Positions 13,198-20,233 of a DNA stretch of 43,145 bases are shown piece by piece. The stretch covers positions 1 through 43,145 of the IMG/VR virus record IMGVR_UViG_3300037852_000029, one strand, 5' to 3'. A program made the position numbers and the translations under genes. The notes under the pieces are model-generated. The model had not been told where the DNA came from. It searched no databases and saw nothing but the letters and a program-made list of their open reading frames with translations. The stretch is from a virus. Numbering within the stretch: the first letter of the stretch is position 1; each line of letters opens with the position of its first letter.

Positions 13198-13463
13198 CAA
13201 CGCCATTGGAATTCGATGGGCCGAAAAACTTTCACGTCTTCGGTAACATCTACACGTCAATAACGACCGACAGAGAAACCGGATATTCCGATGCGCAAAA
13301 CGCGCGGGAGGCACTGGACTGGCTTGTTCAGGAATTCATAAAAGGTGCCGATCAGATCGCTTGGCGCGTCCGTCCTGAAGTTTGGATGGACGACAAAATG
13401 CGGTGGTTCGGTTACGCTCGTCTTGCTGTCTGGCCTGACAAAGACCATGGAAAATCCGCCTGA
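13194..13463 (+). CDS. Hypothetical protein (89 aa)
   Basis: Alternating strands and a helix (GNIYTSITTDRETGYSDAQN, REALDWLVQEFIK), then a Trp/Arg-rich strand region (QIAWRVRPEVWMDDKMRWFG). ATGA overlap with the antitoxin-like gene. Not recognised as a toxin. Followed directly by the first copy of a repeated intergenic motif. Confidence 0.55.
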   Translation: MTTPLEFDGPKNFHVFGNIYTSITTDRETGYSDAQNAREALDWLVQEFIKGADQIAWRVRPEVWMDDKMRWFGYARLAVWPDKDHGKSA

Positions 13464-13482
13464 ACTGAGGTAATCTACCAAC
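13451..13482 (+). repeat. Repeated intergenic control motif, copy 1
   Basis: Thirty-two bases that match 13747-13778 at roughly three quarters of positions, including a shared 12-base core CTGAGGTAATCT (13465-13476). Read as a promoter: TGGAAA (13448-13453), 17 bases, TAATCT (13471-13476). The core begins at the end of the upstream gene. It precedes the gene at 13495, which has its own AAGGAG. Probably a weak promoter or regulator-binding site; its nature is inferred from repetition and placement. Confidence 0.45.
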
Positions 13483-13494
13483 AAGGAGAATGAC

Positions 13495-13746
13495 ATGATT
13501 ATCACTGCGCAATTTAAGGATGGCGACCTCTATTACGTACAGGGAGAGATTTCGGTCGGGGGCAGCGTCTGGATGCACAAGGTCGCTAAGATGGCCAAAT
13601 GCGATTACCAATTGCTGCTCATAAAGCCCAAAGAGCCACTTTTCGTTAAGGCGTTCCAAGCACTCAAGGATAAAAATAAGGGACTTATCCGGCGCGTCCG
13701 CTCTGATAACGATAAACTCGTATCCGATCTCAACAAGGTACTCTAG
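13495..13746 (+). CDS. Hypothetical protein (83 aa)
   Basis: Beta-rich N-terminus (MIITAQFKDGDLYYVQGEIS, GGSVWMHKV) and a basic helical C-terminus. The N-terminal pattern resembles the protein at 12671. AAGGAG lies before the ATG and an upstream repeat may provide a promoter. No family recognised. Confidence 0.55.
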   Translation: MIITAQFKDGDLYYVQGEISVGGSVWMHKVAKMAKCDYQLLLIKPKEPLFVKAFQALKDKNKGLIRRVRSDNDKLVSDLNKVL

Positions 13747-13778
13747 AAAATCCACCTCGTCTGAGGTAATCTCCGGAC
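13747..13778 (+). repeat. Repeated intergenic control motif, copy 2
   Basis: Second copy of the motif at 13451-13482, filling the gap before the small terminase gene. TAGAAA (13744-13749) and TAATCT (13767-13772) are again 17 bases apart. Here the spacer also forms a short perfect hairpin, ACCTC/GAGGT with a four-base loop (13754-13767). GAGG in the right arm is the only SD-like sequence before the ATG at 13779, so the hairpin could limit translation of the terminase gene. Confidence 0.45.
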
Positions 13779-14330
13779 ATGGCTACAAACCCACAGATCG
13801 ATGAGTACGAGGCGCCCAAAAGCCGCTGGAACTGCCGAGCGCCCTATGACGAAGAGCAAGCAGACGAGATATGCCTCCGCCTCGTCATGGGCCAAAGCCT
13901 GACATCCATCTGCAAAGACAGCCATCTCCCAAACATCCAGACGGTCTATCATTGGAGAAGGGAAAATCCCGTATTCGCGGAGCGTTACGCACGCGCCCGC
14001 GAGGATCAAGCCGATACAAACGCTGACGAAATCAACGATGTGCGCGGGAAGGTCGCATCTGGCGAGCTTGATCCTGCAGCCGGCCGGGTCATCATCGACG
14101 CTCTGAAGTGGGAAGCCGGCAAGCGAAAAGCCAAGGTCTACGGCGATTCCACGATGCTCAAGCACGCGAACGCAGACGGCGAGACGCTGCGCTCGGCGAT
14201 CGATCCGACGCTTCTGTCTCCAGACGAACGCGACACTCTACGCCAGCTCATCCTGGCATCCCAACAGCGCGCATTAGCTCCCCCGGAAGAGGCGGAATAC
14301 GAGGAGATCAGCGATGTTGAGGAAGAGTGA
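13779..14330 (+). CDS. terS: Small terminase subunit
   Basis: The 183-residue protein has the arrangement of terminase small subunits of this podovirus type. There is an N-terminal HTH (EEQADEICLRLVMGQSLTSI, then NIQTVYHWRRENPVFAERYA), a helical oligomerisation region (REDQADTNADEINDVRG), the conserved AAGRVIIDALKWEAGKRKAK segment, and an acidic C-terminal tail (EEISDVEEE). It recognises phage DNA and recruits the large subunit for packaging. Unusually, the large subunit gene is 3.6 kb downstream. The start directly follows a repeated control motif. Confidence 0.8.
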   Translation: MATNPQIDEYEAPKSRWNCRAPYDEEQADEICLRLVMGQSLTSICKDSHLPNIQTVYHWRRENPVFAERYARAREDQADTNADEINDVRGKVASGELDPAAGRVIIDALKWEAGKRKAKVYGDSTMLKHANADGETLRSAIDPTLLSPDERDTLRQLILASQQRALAPPEEAEYEEISDVEEE

Positions 14331-14436
14331 CGTGTTGTGGCTGCTGCAGCGGTTGCACCTGGTCAAGCGCAAGCCAGTGCCGCGCCCGGTTCAGGTGATT
14401 TGGGGCGGCTGGACGGATGACGAAGCGTCCAATTGA
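14314..14436 (+). CDS. Small basic hypothetical protein (40 aa)
   Basis: MLRKSDVLWLLQRLHLVKRK, then PVPRPVQVIWGGWTDDEASN. AGGAG lies eight bases before the ATG, inside the end of terS, giving a 17-base overlap. It is short, so its existence rests on this ribosome binding site and an open frame to a TGA just before the next promoter. Unknown function. Confidence 0.45.
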   Translation: MLRKSDVLWLLQRLHLVKRKPVPRPVQVIWGGWTDDEASN

Positions 14437-14442
14437 TCGGGG

Positions 14443-14471
14443 TTGATACCAATATGCCGGGTCTGTATAAG
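14443..14471 (+). promoter_or_regulatory. Strong promoter for a leaderless regulator gene
   Basis: TTGATA (14443-14448) and TATAAG (14466-14471) separated by 17 bases. The ATG at 14479 begins seven bases after the -10 box, exactly where transcription should start, and no ribosome binding site is present. This implies a leaderless mRNA, as for the lambda cI transcript from PRM. Confidence 0.65.
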
Positions 14472-14478
14472 CATATTG

Positions 14479-14655
14479 ATGGATCATAGGGAATTTAAGC
14501 GTCTTCAGGGCCACATTGGCTGCAGCGGATCGCAGCTTGCCGAGTGGCTTGGGGTCACACAGCTGACCGTTACGAGATGGAGGACCGGCCGCATTGCGGT
14601 TCCAGGTCCCGTGTCGTTAGCGATGAAGGCTCTCGCTTCAGGATTTCGTCCGTGA
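14479..14655 (+). CDS. Small HTH DNA-binding regulator (58 aa)
   Basis: Single helix-turn-helix protein: HREFKRLQGHIGCSGSQLAE, WLGVTQLTVTRWRTGRIAVP, then a closing helix (SLAMKALASGF). The WLGVTQLTVTRWRTGR core is typical of XRE/MqsA-C-terminal-like domains. It starts without a Shine-Dalgarno from a promoter at 14443-14471. Directly downstream lies a TTGACA box and a 16-base palindrome that are a natural target. It is likely a repressor of the genes from 14720 onward, or a Cro-like timing switch within the late region. Confidence 0.7.
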   Translation: MDHREFKRLQGHIGCSGSQLAEWLGVTQLTVTRWRTGRIAVPGPVSLAMKALASGFRP

Positions 14656-14664
14656 ACATGGCGC

Positions 14665-14694
14665 TTGACATGATCCCATGTGTTACGTAACACA
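14665..14694 (+). promoter_or_regulatory. TTGACA box with 16-base palindromic operator
   Basis: A perfect -35 box, TTGACA (14665-14670), is followed after 17 bases by TAACAC (14688-14693), a weak -10. The perfect palindrome TGTGTTACGTAACACA occupies 14679-14694 and covers this -10. Repression by the adjacent HTH protein is the obvious hypothesis. The promoter would serve the membrane protein at 14720 and the genes behind it. Confidence 0.6.
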
Positions 14695-14719
14695 AGGCAT
14701 CAACGATAGGACAACAGAC

Positions 14720-14869
14720 ATGCTTCTCACCATTGCCGCCGCCAGCTTCGCGCTCTCCTTCTTCCTCCTCGGCAAGCTGTGGAACGGGATCGAGGAGGCG
14801 GTTGCACGTAACAGCGTAGAGGATCTTCGGCCGCGCTATCGGTCTTGGGATCGCCGGGCGGGTCGCTGA
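14720..14869 (+). CDS. Small membrane protein (49 aa)
   Basis: One hydrophobic N-terminal helix (MLLTIAAASFALSFFLLGKL), followed by a charged tail (GIEEAVARNSVEDLRPRYRS). AGGA lies about ten bases before the ATG at 14720; an in-frame ATG at 14678 would fall inside the palindromic operator and is rejected. First gene downstream of the operator-controlled promoter. Function unknown. Confidence 0.6.
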   Translation: MLLTIAAASFALSFFLLGKLWNGIEEAVARNSVEDLRPRYRSWDRRAGR

Positions 14870-14891
14870 GATAGACACAGGGAGACATATT

Positions 14892-15601
<710 letters not shown>

Positions 15602-15605
<4 letters not shown>

Positions 15606-15832
15606 CCACCATCACCAAAACCGATCGAGAATATCGTGGCTGGTCGATCAGCTATGATCCTCCACCGATCCCGTGGCGCGGTGCCGACTACCGCGCGCAG
15701 CATCCCGATTACGATGCAAGTTATGAAGGCCCAGAAGATGGCTGGGTCAGCAACGGGAAGAGTGTCGAGGCTGCATCTATCGACGAGCTTATGCGCGAGA
15801 TTGATGCATGGATTGAGGAGAATGAGGGGTGA
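15602..15832 (+). CDS. Hypothetical protein (76 aa)
   Basis: Tyr-, Pro- and Asp-rich (YRGWSISYDPPPIPWRGADY, DYDASYEGPEDGW) with a C-terminal acidic helix (DELMREIDAWIEENEG). The first half resembles small proteins with a two-strand 'wrapping' pattern often found in alphaproteobacterial phages, but no family is assigned. ATGA overlap with the repeat protein, then a GTGA junction with the next gene. Confidence 0.55.
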
Positions 15833-16185
15833 GTGATCTATCGGGCGCGATTCGTCGCACTAAGTTCGCGCTGGATATGGGCATGCATGGTCCAAAAATG
15901 GATGCCGATCTTCGCGCGCTCCTAACTGAGATCGAACACAGCGAGCGCGTCATCGTCGGCCTGAACAAGCAGCTTACAGAGCAATTCGAGTTGAGCTCCA
16001 AGTTCGCAGCCGAACTTACCGCTGCGAGAGAGGCGCTGACATGGATAGCCGAGAACGATCAGAGTGGCCCCATGCTCTTCGTGGATGACGGAAAAGGGCG
16101 CTCTGTACCGTGGCGCAATGGCGGAGGTGAGATTGCCGCCCGAGCCCGCGCCGCTCTCCGCTCTGGGGAGAAGTCCGATGGGTAA
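15829..16185 (+). CDS. Coiled-coil hypothetical protein (118 aa), GTG start
   Basis: Central heptad-rich helix (LLTEIEHSERVIVGLNKQLT, then EQFELSSKFAAELTAAREAL) flanked by a Met/Gly-rich N-terminus and a GGGEIAARARAAL tail. Translational coupling to both neighbours (GTGA start; eight-base overlap at the end). No function recognised. Confidence 0.55.
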   Translation: MSDLSGAIRRTKFALDMGMHGPKMDADLRALLTEIEHSERVIVGLNKQLTEQFELSSKFAAELTAAREALTWIAENDQSGPMLFVDDGKGRSVPWRNGGGEIAARARAALRSGEKSDG

Positions 16186-16387
16186 GGTGGCTATGATCCA
16201 GTCCGCTCGATCCGCAGCCTTTGCTGCGCTTCTTGCCGCAGGGTTTGATGTTGTCCGTGTGGATGAGAGCCAGACCATTCCTGAGCAGCCGCCGAAGCCA
16301 GAGCCTGCACCGCTCCCACCGCCGACCATGACCCGCCAACAGCGTCGCTATGCCGAGCGCCAAGCATTCAAGAGGCTTCCGAAGTGA
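16178..16387 (+). CDS. Small protein with Pro-rich linker (69 aa)
   Basis: A helix (QSARSAAFAALLAAGFDVVR) is followed by a Pro/Glu-rich linker and a basic end (MTRQQRRYAERQAFKRLPK). GGGGAG lies before the ATG within the end of the upstream gene. The basic tail may bind nucleic acid. No family recognised. Confidence 0.5.
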   Translation: MGKVAMIQSARSAAFAALLAAGFDVVRVDESQTIPEQPPKPEPAPLPPPTMTRQQRRYAERQAFKRLPK

Positions 16388-16734
16388 CTGACACAAAACC
16401 CTATCGGAATATGGTTGAAGCGACGCAGGCCGACAGGGACGCGGCGGCAGGAACTATGGACGGAGAGTGGGCTGATCCCCACGGCGCTCGGATGATCCGT
16501 GAGGGAAAATGGGACAATCATCATATCGTCCAAGCCTTTGCCATGCACCGTCTCAGAGAATATGCGCGGGGGACCGAAGATTCGGCAAAATGCGTGGACA
16601 GTTATCTTATGATCGCGACTGGCCTTCCGGTCGAAAAGGTCGTCGAGCTAACAACCGCCATCCGCGATCTATCCCAGCGCTTCCCCAAGACAATGGATCG
16701 CCTATCCCAATCTGAGCAGGAAGATCGCTCTTGA
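16384..16734 (+). CDS. Hypothetical protein (116 aa), GTG start
   Basis: Mostly helical and charged (NMVEATQADRDAAAGTMDGE, HIVQAFAMHRLREYARGTED), ending in a long polar helix (IRDLSQRFPKTMDRLSQSEQ). Its GTG start overlaps the previous stop and its own stop shares a base with the next ATG. Unknown function. Confidence 0.5.
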   Translation: MTDTKPYRNMVEATQADRDAAAGTMDGEWADPHGARMIREGKWDNHHIVQAFAMHRLREYARGTEDSAKCVDSYLMIATGLPVEKVVELTTAIRDLSQRFPKTMDRLSQSEQEDRS

Positions 16735-16916
16735 TGACCAACGCCGAACGCCAAGCAGCATTCCGCAAGCGCCAGGTCCAGAGAGAAGAGAGGATGCGTC
16801 TTGCGTTACGGAACATCCTTGCTAGATTAGAGGGGAATGACAAATCGATCGCGGTAGAGATACGGGCAATGGCTAAAGAGGGATTGGGGGAACGCGATGC
16901 AGTGCCAAGCCTATAG
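16734..16916 (+). CDS. Small basic helical protein (60 aa)
   Basis: MTNAERQAAFRKRQVQREER is the kind of N-terminus seen in small phage proteins that end up annotated as hypothetical DNA-associated proteins; the remainder is one amphipathic helix and an acidic end. The ATG at 16734 shares a base with the upstream TGA (TGATG). It overlaps the start of the next gene by 20 bases. Confidence 0.55.
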   Translation: MTNAERQAAFRKRQVQREERMRLALRNILARLEGNDKSIAVEIRAMAKEGLGERDAVPSL

Positions 16917-17145
16917 GAAGTTTCTCGACCCGCTCACAGCTCATGCGGGTTATGAAAAATATCTGAACAAGCGCGTTACCAAGGCTCAACGGGCGCGCAA
17001 GGATTGGCGGAAATGCATGCGAGCGGCAACGCATGGCGATCTCTGTAAGCAGCATGCCGCCTTGCAGATGATCGAGGATCTCTACAGACAGAAAACCGCA
17101 GGCGATTTCCCGCTAGACCCAGATCGGATTACGTCATGCACATAA
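16897..17145 (+). CDS. Hypothetical protein with Cys/His positions (82 aa)
   Basis: Basic (YLNKRVTKAQRARKDWRKCM) with Cys3, Cys40, Cys50 and a nearby His that could form a metal site (KCMRAATHGDLCKQH). GGGGGAA precedes the ATG at 16897. A DNA-binding zinc finger is possible but not demonstrated. The C-terminus overlaps a tiny hydrophobic peptide gene. Confidence 0.5.
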   Translation: MQCQAYRKFLDPLTAHAGYEKYLNKRVTKAQRARKDWRKCMRAATHGDLCKQHAALQMIEDLYRQKTAGDFPLDPDRITSCT

Positions 17146-17195
17146 TTCTGCTACTCCTCTTCATTCTAATCTTTTTCCCGAGGCTGAAAGGTTAA
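17136..17195 (+). CDS. Candidate 19-residue membrane peptide
   Basis: MHIILLLLFILIFFPRLKG: a single hydrophobic helix with a basic end, overlapping the previous gene's stop by ten bases and ending two bases before the next ATG. It has no clear ribosome binding site, so translation would depend on coupling. It fills an otherwise unexplained gap and has the character of known phage membrane micropeptides, but it could also be chance. Confidence 0.35.
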   Translation: MHIILLLLFILIFFPRLKG

Positions 17196-17197
17196 CA

Positions 17198-17380
17198 ATG
17201 ACCGAGAATGAAATCCGCATGGCGTGCCTGTCTATCGCTGCCAACAGCTTTCCCCATGTCATGTCGGCCGATAAGGTCCTTGAGGCTGCCGATGCGTTCG
17301 CCAATTTCGTGATTGGACCGCATACCAGCATCGAAGAAACTCATGATGCTTTCGCTGATTTCAACGTAGAGGAAGACTGA
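17198..17380 (+). CDS. Small acidic hypothetical protein (60 aa)
   Basis: Begins MTENEIRMACLSIAANSFPH, helical and acidic throughout, ending DAFADFNVEED. Shares a base with the next start (TGATG at 17378-17382). Pattern resembles small phage proteins that precede packaging genes; not assigned. Confidence 0.55.
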   Translation: MTENEIRMACLSIAANSFPHVMSADKVLEAADAFANFVIGPHTSIEETHDAFADFNVEED

Positions 17381-17865
17381 TGCCCGCACTCGCAGACATC
17401 GAAAACGCCGTAACGGCGCAGAACACGGTGATCGATAGCGTCGCTGTGCTGCTCAACCATCTGACGGACCAGATCGCGGCGGCCAATCGCTCGGGCGATA
17501 GCGATACGATCGCACGCATCATCGGAGAGATCCAGGATGGCACGGCGCGCCTGACCACGGCTGTGACGGCCAACACGCCTGGCGGTCCTGCGGTGGTGAC
17601 GCCGCTTCCGGTTGCTGCGGCACCTGATCCTGTTGTTGCGCCGCTGCCTGTGGAAGCGGGAGTGAAGGATACGCTTGCGCCTACGGCTGATGAGATGGCA
17701 GCGAATACGCTGAATTATGGGCATGTACGACCAGTGTACGTCTCATCGGATCCTGTGGATACATCGGTGGAAACTCCTCCTGCACTCGTGCAGATCACAG
17801 ATACCACGCCTTCGAACGTTCCGCCGGTTGTGGATAACATTGTGGACACTCCTCCGGCAGAATGA
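17380..17865 (+). CDS. Pro/Val-rich protein with helical head (161 aa)
   Basis: Residues 1-65 are helical (DIENAVTAQNTVIDSVAVLL, then a second helix ending LTTAVTANT), like the short coiled-coil heads of phage accessory proteins. Residues 65-161 are a low-complexity Pro, Val and Thr segment with acidic residues, ending NVPPVVDNIVDTPPAE. Probably extended or disordered. It is the last gene before the terminator and large terminase. No function recognised. Confidence 0.55.
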   Translation: MPALADIENAVTAQNTVIDSVAVLLNHLTDQIAAANRSGDSDTIARIIGEIQDGTARLTTAVTANTPGGPAVVTPLPVAAAPDPVVAPLPVEAGVKDTLAPTADEMAANTLNYGHVRPVYVSSDPVDTSVETPPALVQITDTTPSNVPPVVDNIVDTPPAE

Positions 17866-17889
17866 TCGGTTCGCTGGCATGAGCGACGT

Positions 17890-17919
17890 AAGGGGATGGC
17901 TTGACCGCTGTCCCCTTTT
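17890..17919 (+). terminator. Intrinsic terminator before the large terminase
   Basis: AAGGGGA (17890-17896) pairs with TCCCCTT (17911-17917), followed by TT. Loop of 14 bases. It stops or slows transcription of the small-gene block 25 bases after the last stop codon and 16 bases before the terminase ATG, so the terminase may need read-through or a separate promoter. Confidence 0.55.
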
Positions 17920-17934
17920 CCCCACATTGAGCGC

Positions 17935-19554
17935 ATGAAATTTAACGACATACAGATTGATCCGATTGAGCAGTTGCGCTTGCTCGACCGCGTGGACTGC
18001 GAGGACAGCCTCTACCTCTTCCTCAAGAGCGCGTGGAAGTACATCGACACCAGCACATGGCAGGATGGCTGGGCTATCCAGGCAGTCGCCGAGCACCTTG
18101 AGGCGGTCTGTGATGGATCTATCCGCAAGCTCTGCATAAACATCCCACCAAGGCACTCGAAAAGCTCTCTCGTTTCCGTCGCCTATCCTGCATGGACATG
18201 GGCACAGCGTCACAAAGGGCACACCTCAGGGCCAAATGTCCGTTTTCTCGTGGCGTCTTACGCGCAACAGCTCGTCTTACGTGATAGCGTCCGCTGTCGC
18301 CGTCTGATCGAAAGCCCGTGGTATCAAAAGCTATGGGGTAGTGAGTTCAGCCTGACTGGTGATCAGAACACCAAATCGCGCTTCTCGAATGACAAGGGTG
18401 GCGAACGTCTCATCACTTCTGTAGGTGCTGCCGTTACCGGAGAAGGTGGGGACGTACTTTTAATTGACGATCCGAACGCAGCGCAGGAAGCGTTCAGTGA
18501 AGCTTCGACGATAGCTACTATCGAATGGTGGGATGGAGCCATGTCTACGCGTCTCAACGATGCTAGGCGTGGTGCCTATGTGCTGATCCAGCAGCGCCTA
18601 TCCGAGATGGATCTAACTGGGCATATTCAGGAAAAGCAAAGCGACGGATGGGATTTCCTCGTCCTGCCGGCTGAATATGAGCCTGACCGTAAATGCTATA
18701 CGTCGATAGGCTGGGAAGACCCACGCACCAAGGAGGGCGAACTCCTCTGGCCTGAGCGCTTCGGCCCAGATGAGATGAAGGGATACAAGTCCATCCTCGG
18801 GCCCTTCGGCTTCGCGGGTCAAATGCAGCAAAGGCCAGAGCCTGCTGGTGGCGGTATCATCAAGCGCGAGTACTGGCAGACTTGGGATTCTGCCGAATAT
18901 CCGCCGATGGATTATATTCTAGCAACGGTGGACACGGCCTACACAGAGAAGACCGAGAACGATCCTTCGGCCATGACTGTATGGGGCGTATTCAGTGAGG
19001 ACGTCACAGGCTCAGTAAATCGCATCTTGGACGCTGATGGCCGCCCGATGTATGCGGAGCGTGCATCCTACCTTCATGCTCCGAAGGTCATGCTGATGTA
19101 TGCATGGACAGAACGATTGGAATTCCACCAGCTTGTCGAGAAGGTCGCCATAACGGCAAAGCGTCTCAAGGTGGACAAATTGCTGATTGAGGCGAAGGCG
19201 AGCGGAATATCTGTCGCACAGGAGATACGTCGCCTCTATTCCCACGAGGGATTTGGCGTGCAGCTGGTTAACCCAGGTGCGCTCGATAAGGTGGCACGTT
19301 TGCATTCGGTCCAACATATCTTCGCCGACCTGATCGTCCATGCTCCCAACAAGGAGTGGGCAGAAACCACGATCACGCAGGTCGCTCAATTCCCCAAGGG
19401 GCGCCATGACGACCTTGTGGACTGTACCTCCATGGCCGTTCGTCACTTGCGCGATATAGGAATGTTGACCCGCGCCCCTGAACGGCAATCGGAACTGGAC
19501 GAGAGTTTGCGATTTAGGGGTAATGAGGGTAAACAAGCGCTGTATCCGACCTGA
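17935..19554 (+). CDS. terL: Large terminase subunit (ATPase-nuclease)
   Basis: A 539-residue packaging motor. The N-terminal ATPase has a variant Walker A PPRHSKSS (71-78) and Walker B VLLIDDPN (174-181). The C-terminal RNase H-like nuclease has the first Asp in ATVDTAYTEK (about 333), Glu in LLIEAKASG (about 419) and the late Asp pair in GRHDDLVD (492-493). Length and motif spacing are normal for the family. Together with the portal protein it drives headful or cos packaging, which the sequence alone does not decide. It begins just after a terminator hairpin, and no strong ribosome binding site is visible. Confidence 0.95.
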   Translation: MKFNDIQIDPIEQLRLLDRVDCEDSLYLFLKSAWKYIDTSTWQDGWAIQAVAEHLEAVCDGSIRKLCINIPPRHSKSSLVSVAYPAWTWAQRHKGHTSGPNVRFLVASYAQQLVLRDSVRCRRLIESPWYQKLWGSEFSLTGDQNTKSRFSNDKGGERLITSVGAAVTGEGGDVLLIDDPNAAQEAFSEASTIATIEWWDGAMSTRLNDARRGAYVLIQQRLSEMDLTGHIQEKQSDGWDFLVLPAEYEPDRKCYTSIGWEDPRTKEGELLWPERFGPDEMKGYKSILGPFGFAGQMQQRPEPAGGGIIKREYWQTWDSAEYPPMDYILATVDTAYTEKTENDPSAMTVWGVFSEDVTGSVNRILDADGRPMYAERASYLHAPKVMLMYAWTERLEFHQLVEKVAITAKRLKVDKLLIEAKASGISVAQEIRRLYSHEGFGVQLVNPGALDKVARLHSVQHIFADLIVHAPNKEWAETTITQVAQFPKGRHDDLVDCTSMAVRHLRDIGMLTRAPERQSELDESLRFRGNEGKQALYPT

Positions 19555-19562
19555 GGGGTGAC

Positions 19563-19943
19563 ATGGCCAGAATTGCCCAAACCGTAATCACATGGCTCGC
19601 TCGTCAGTCCATGCGTCTCACTATCGCTACACATATCAAGCGCGCTAAGGCATCCGGCGAGTGGTCCGAAAAGTTTGAACAGTTCCTGCGTTCGGAGATG
19701 CAGGCCTATTATCATCACTGTCTCGACTGTGCCTCTCACTACTACAGCGAAGTCGAGATCGTATCCGATCGTCTAGCGCGTCGCTATGATCCCGGCATGG
19801 CTCTCAATGAGGCGACCGAACGCGCCCTTGCCAAAAAGCGCGAGGACAGCACGACGAGGGAAATCCAGCCGCTCACGCAGGCCCAGATGAAGGCTCTGGA
19901 ATTCCAGAAGGCCTATCTCAAGAACATCGTCAGGAATAGCTGA
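19563..19943 (+). CDS. Hypothetical protein (126 aa)
   Basis: Helical, with basic N-terminus (VITWLARQSMRLTIATHIKR), a CLDCASHYYSE stretch in the middle and a Gln/Lys-rich C-terminus (QPLTQAQMKALEFQKAYLKN). Lies between terminase and portal; a packaging or head-completion accessory is possible. Stop shares a base with the next start (TGATG). Not recognised. Confidence 0.55.
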   Translation: MARIAQTVITWLARQSMRLTIATHIKRAKASGEWSEKFEQFLRSEMQAYYHHCLDCASHYYSEVEIVSDRLARRYDPGMALNEATERALAKKREDSTTREIQPLTQAQMKALEFQKAYLKNIVRNS

Positions 19944-20233
19944 TGGAGACCCAAACGCATCTCCCGGCTGGAGTTGAACTTCAAGGCATATGGGGGAATT
20001 GTCCTGTCCAAGCTGAGGGAACTGTTGACGGCCAACAGTTCTATTTTCGCGCCCGGGGAGATGCATGGGCATTGGAAATTGGACCGGAGGAAGATTGGTT
20101 CACCGATAAAGCATGGCGGTATCAGCAAGATTACGGATCATGGCCGGATGCTGGGTGGATGAACGATGATGAGGCGTTGATTTTCATATCGAAAGCGATC
20201 AATCGCTATCGCAACGAAAAGCAGGGTGGATAA
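19943..20233 (+). CDS. Hypothetical protein (96 aa)
   Basis: Beta-rich with many aromatic residues (ELQGIWGNCPVQAEGTVDGQ, FYFRARGDAWALEIG, EEDWFTDKAWRYQQDYGSW), ending in a helix (DEALIFISKAINRYRNEKQ). It has the layout of a compact beta-sandwich. Coupled to the portal gene through a TAATG junction (20231-20235). No family recognised. Confidence 0.55.
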   Translation: METQTHLPAGVELQGIWGNCPVQAEGTVDGQQFYFRARGDAWALEIGPEEDWFTDKAWRYQQDYGSWPDAGWMNDDEALIFISKAINRYRNEKQGG

